Positions 61,751-64,000 of a DNA stretch of 64,000 nucleotides are shown here, piece after piece. Under the pieces are notes generated by a model. The model did not search any database. It saw only the letters and a list, made by a program, of their open reading frames with translations, and was not told the origin of the DNA. Position 1 is the first letter of the stretch, and every line of letters starts with the position of its first letter. The translations under genes were made by a program, and so were the position numbers. Source of the stretch: JBBDQZ01 sp040905705 (GTDB lineage Bacteria; Bacteroidota; Rhodothermia; Balneolales; Natronogracilivirgulaceae); assembly GCA_040905705.1 (NCBI GenBank), contig JBBDQZ010000053.1, positions 30,942 to 94,941 on the forward strand, in the 5' to 3' direction.

Positions 61751-63574
61751 ATGTCGTATATATTTGATATTTTTTTTCGTTGGAATAATCTTCTTTTGTC
61801 GGGGATGTTCCTTTTTGCTGTCATGATTTCAGGATGCACAACTTCTGCATGGATGGCCGGGACAGAACCGGTACAGGATCCGGATTCAGAAGAAGTTCTC
61901 TCAGAACAGATGTTTTTTCAGCCGGTGGTGACTCCGGAGGCACAAAATCCAACCCTTTCACTTGATCTTGTGAACAGGCGTACTTTGCGCTACAATCGCA
62001 ATTTGGTCTCAAGCAGATTTATTCAAAGATATCGTCCGAGGTACACCTATCTTTCATTTGGCCTGGCCGGTATGGGCATGGGACTCTATCTTGCTAATTC
62101 GTCCGTTGTCGGTGCCGATCGTCTTTCAGACCAGGAGCAGGCAATGCTGAACCTGGCTGCACTCGGGATCGGAACGGCATCATTAATGTCGATGAAACCG
62201 ATAGGAGAACCGCGGCCGACCGGCGAACAGCAAATCATAAAAAGAGCGGACAGTTACATTCATTATGATACTATTCCGGCTGCTTTATCTTCAGATGCCG
62301 AAGTTCAGCTATCCATAACCCGTGGAGCCGAATCTTTAGTCTCCGATAAGCCTATACCACTTACAGATAACAGGGTTTCCGTTCACCTGGGACAAGAGTC
62401 CGGTATCCGGCAATTGTCTGAACACGACACGACAAGCTTGAAAGTACATTTCCGCTATCAACAAATTTCCTATGAACAAACCTACCAGTTAACGGATTTC
62501 ATGTACGAGTTTGTGGAAATTACCGAATCCAATGTGCCGGTTAGGACCGCTCCGGCTAATCTTAACAATAACATTATAAGTCATGTTGGTACCGAAAGCA
62601 GATTTCCTTTTTTGAGTGAAATAGATGATAACTGGTATCGGGTGATGAAAAACGGAACCGCGGCGTACATCCGAAAAGATGAGGCACGGAAAATCTGGCA
62701 AATTGCCGATCAGACTGATATCAACGATCTTGTTATTTCACCAGATCAACCGGTATTCGGGGATATCGAGATAGAACGAAATCTTCCGGATCATTCCAGG
62801 ACCAATCCTGAAGGAATTGCCATTATAATTATCAATGGCGAATACCGTCAACCGGTAAGAAATCTTCCCAATGCTTCACGAACCGGTGCATTGGCGGCAC
62901 TGTATCTGAATCGTGTGCTTGGGTATTATTCTGATAATATTCGTGTATTTGAGAATATGACAGCCCGGGAAATGGAACGATTACTGCAGGAGAGTGACTC
63001 GCTGATGATCGGAGGCAGGTATCTGTCACTCGATGAATCCGATCTTTTTTTCTATTATTATGGCCATGCATTTACCGATGCCGATGATCGGCTTTATCTG
63101 CTTCCGGTGGATTATGATCCCGCAGAGATCAACGAACGAACTATACCCTTTGACGAAATTACAACTACCCTTGAAAACATAAGAAGCCGTCAATTGGTAA
63201 TGGTTATGGATACAGATTTGTCGCGCGGTTCTGTCTTCGGCCAAACGGATGAACCGACCGCTCGATTATCCGGGGACAGCCTGGATAAACTTTCGGATTC
63301 TATAACAAGCCGATCCGATACAAGTGTTGTCTTCTGGGCGGCACAGCCCGGCCAGCATGCTGAAACGTATGCCGTAAACAATGGCCGCAACAGTTACCCA
63401 TATGATATTTTCACATGGTATTACTTCAGAGCCTTGCAGGAAGGGGCCCAATCGGTTGCGGAAATCGAGCAATATCTGCAACGAAATGTACCGTTTACAT
63501 CCAGACGGCTTCACGACCGCGCACAAAATTCACGGGTTTACGGAAACAGGGATATTTTGCTTGTCCGGGATTGA
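61751..63574 (+). CDS. Lipoprotein with SH3-like and degenerate caspase-like domains
   Basis: A 607-residue protein with a lipoprotein signal (MISGC, cysteine at residue 29). Residues about 100-160 contain two short hydrophobic stretches; about 255-320 form an SH3b-like domain (NVPVRTAPANLNNNIISHVG, DDNWYRVM). The C-terminal part (about 355-600) follows the caspase/metacaspase fold: IIINGEYRQPVRNLPNA, then YYYGHAFTDADDRLYLLP with the catalytic His 439, and the strand LVMVMDTDLSRGS. Where active enzymes have Asp-Ala-Cys, this reads Asp-Thr-Asp (Asp 489), so the nucleophile is missing; proteolysis is unlikely. A binding or scaffold function outside the cytoplasm is possible. It is followed 61 bases later by the Pta remnant. 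Confidence 0.72.
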   Translation: MSYIFDIFFRWNNLLLSGMFLFAVMISGCTTSAWMAGTEPVQDPDSEEVLSEQMFFQPVVTPEAQNPTLSLDLVNRRTLRYNRNLVSSRFIQRYRPRYTYLSFGLAGMGMGLYLANSSVVGADRLSDQEQAMLNLAALGIGTASLMSMKPIGEPRPTGEQQIIKRADSYIHYDTIPAALSSDAEVQLSITRGAESLVSDKPIPLTDNRVSVHLGQESGIRQLSEHDTTSLKVHFRYQQISYEQTYQLTDFMYEFVEITESNVPVRTAPANLNNNIISHVGTESRFPFLSEIDDNWYRVMKNGTAAYIRKDEARKIWQIADQTDINDLVISPDQPVFGDIEIERNLPDHSRTNPEGIAIIIINGEYRQPVRNLPNASRTGALAALYLNRVLGYYSDNIRVFENMTAREMERLLQESDSLMIGGRYLSLDESDLFFYYYGHAFTDADDRLYLLPVDYDPAEINERTIPFDEITTTLENIRSRQLVMVMDTDLSRGSVFGQTDEPTARLSGDSLDKLSDSITSRSDTSVVFWAAQPGQHAETYAVNNGRNSYPYDIFTWYYFRALQEGAQSVAEIEQYLQRNVPFTSRRLHDRAQNSRVYGNRDILLVRD

Positions 63575-63635
63575 GATCAATGAATGACGATCCGGCATTT
63601 GGGAGTAGGGTATTACGTATTGAAAACAGGTTATT

Positions 63636-63887
63636 ATGGATATTATTAATCAGTTAAGGTATAAAGCAGGTTTGAATAAGAAACGTATTGCATTTTGTGA
63701 GTCCGGAGATATCCGGACTGTCAAGGCTGCTGCTTTTCTTGCGGACAACAATCTGGAAACCGCAAATATCGCTTATAAAGTCACTGAACGACTTGCAGGG
63801 GCCACAGTTGTTTGCCCGGTCATCCAGGGCCTGGCCCGACCCATGAACCATCTTTCACGGGGATGCAACTGGGAAGATATATTGTAA
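63636..63887 (+). pseudogene. Phosphate acetyltransferase remnant with internal deletion
   Basis: An 83-codon open frame. Codons 1-42 (MDIINQLRYKAG, IAFCESGDIRTVKAAAFL) match the start of a phosphate acetyl/butyryltransferase domain, and codons 44-83 (NIAYKVTERLAG, PVIQGLARPMNHLSRGC) match its extreme end, where family members read NIGYK...QGL.KPVNDLSRG. About 240 residues of the usual 320 are missing, but the join is in frame, and the last residues (normally EDIVNVAAITAVQ) are cut by TAA. It cannot be catalytically active. A TATT-rich upstream with no clear ribosome-binding sequence makes expression uncertain. The downstream 113 bases to the window end hold nothing recognisable. Confidence 0.82.
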
Positions 63888-64000
63888 ATACAACCTGTGT
63901 TACATCATTGATGTGTGAAGATTAGTGAACCATTTGTGAAATTGGTATTTTATTTTCCAGAGATTCGCGATCCGCCATTTATTATTTATAGGCCTGCCAT

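Noticed and set aside
1..64000. tRNA, rRNA, CRISPR arrays, riboswitches or insertion sequences
   Set aside because: I looked through the intergenic spaces and saw no cloverleaf with CCA-type ends, no regular spaced repeats, no known riboswitch core and no transposase gene. A covariance-model scan could not be run.

Overview
The window looks like chromosomal sequence from a Gram-negative member of the Bacteroidota/Balneolota/Rhodothermota part of the FCB group, and Balneolota-like is my best guess. The reasons are a full alternative complex III gene set (ActABCDEF), a five-helix diheme-type succinate dehydrogenase, MenG-type menaquinone methylation, a type IX secretion (T9SS) C-terminal sorting domain with the NYPNPFNP motif, DUF4296 and DUF2914 proteins, and the coaBC-rpoZ-gmk-yicC cluster. 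This placement is inferred from gene content; no 16S rRNA, tRNA, CRISPR array or intact insertion sequence was seen.

Layout. 1-7.3 kb: the ACIII respiratory operon on the minus strand, running actA to actF and leaving the window inside actF. 7.9-24.1 kb: housekeeping genes, namely a DUF420 membrane protein, a PPi-type phosphofructokinase, a YciO-like protein, mtnA, xerD, a 7TM-HD (PgpH-like) protein, a STAS protein, ligA, a RodZ-like protein, comF, then a plus-strand run of an unknown membrane protein, menG, fabZ, panB and surE. 24.1-29.9 kb: a minus-strand block with a YibQ-like protein, coaBC, rpoZ, gmk, yicC and glmM. 30.2-33.8 kb: sdhCAB.

34.3-38.8 kb is an accessory island of exported proteins. 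It holds a tail-fibre/S74-chaperone protein whose signal-peptide codons contain a (TTTC)5 repeat that puts the gene out of frame (a probable phase-variable gene in the OFF state), two lipoproteins, a T9SS-exported tyrosinase, and a second tyrosinase copy reduced to its CuA half joined out of frame to a sorting-domain tail. 39.0-52.7 kb returns to general functions: recQ, a DUF4296 lipoprotein, an Nramp-like transporter, a GNAT, coaX, an amidase, a SpoU methyltransferase, greA, ugd and a UDP-glucuronate decarboxylase (UDP-xylose branch), a DUF2914 protein and a beta-barrel protein.

52.8-63.9 kb is an acetate/acyl-CoA block: an acetyl-CoA hydrolase/transferase fused to a GNAT domain, an ADP-forming acetyl-CoA synthetase, a BioD-like/DRTGG protein, an OFA-family transporter, AMP-forming Acs, a lipoprotein with a degenerate caspase-like domain, and an 83-codon remnant of phosphate acetyltransferase that has lost its middle. 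The first three genes form a tight operon, and the third uses AGA/AGG arginine codons in 11 of 16 positions against 0 of 13 in panB, which suggests later acquisition.

Functionally, sdhCAB and ACIII would share the menaquinone pool methylated by MenG; panB, coaBC and coaX are three CoA-biosynthesis steps; and the last block handles acetate activation and acetyl-CoA turnover. The points most worth following are the phase-variable locus, the two internally deleted genes, the cysteine-less caspase-like lipoprotein and the acyl-CoA operon.
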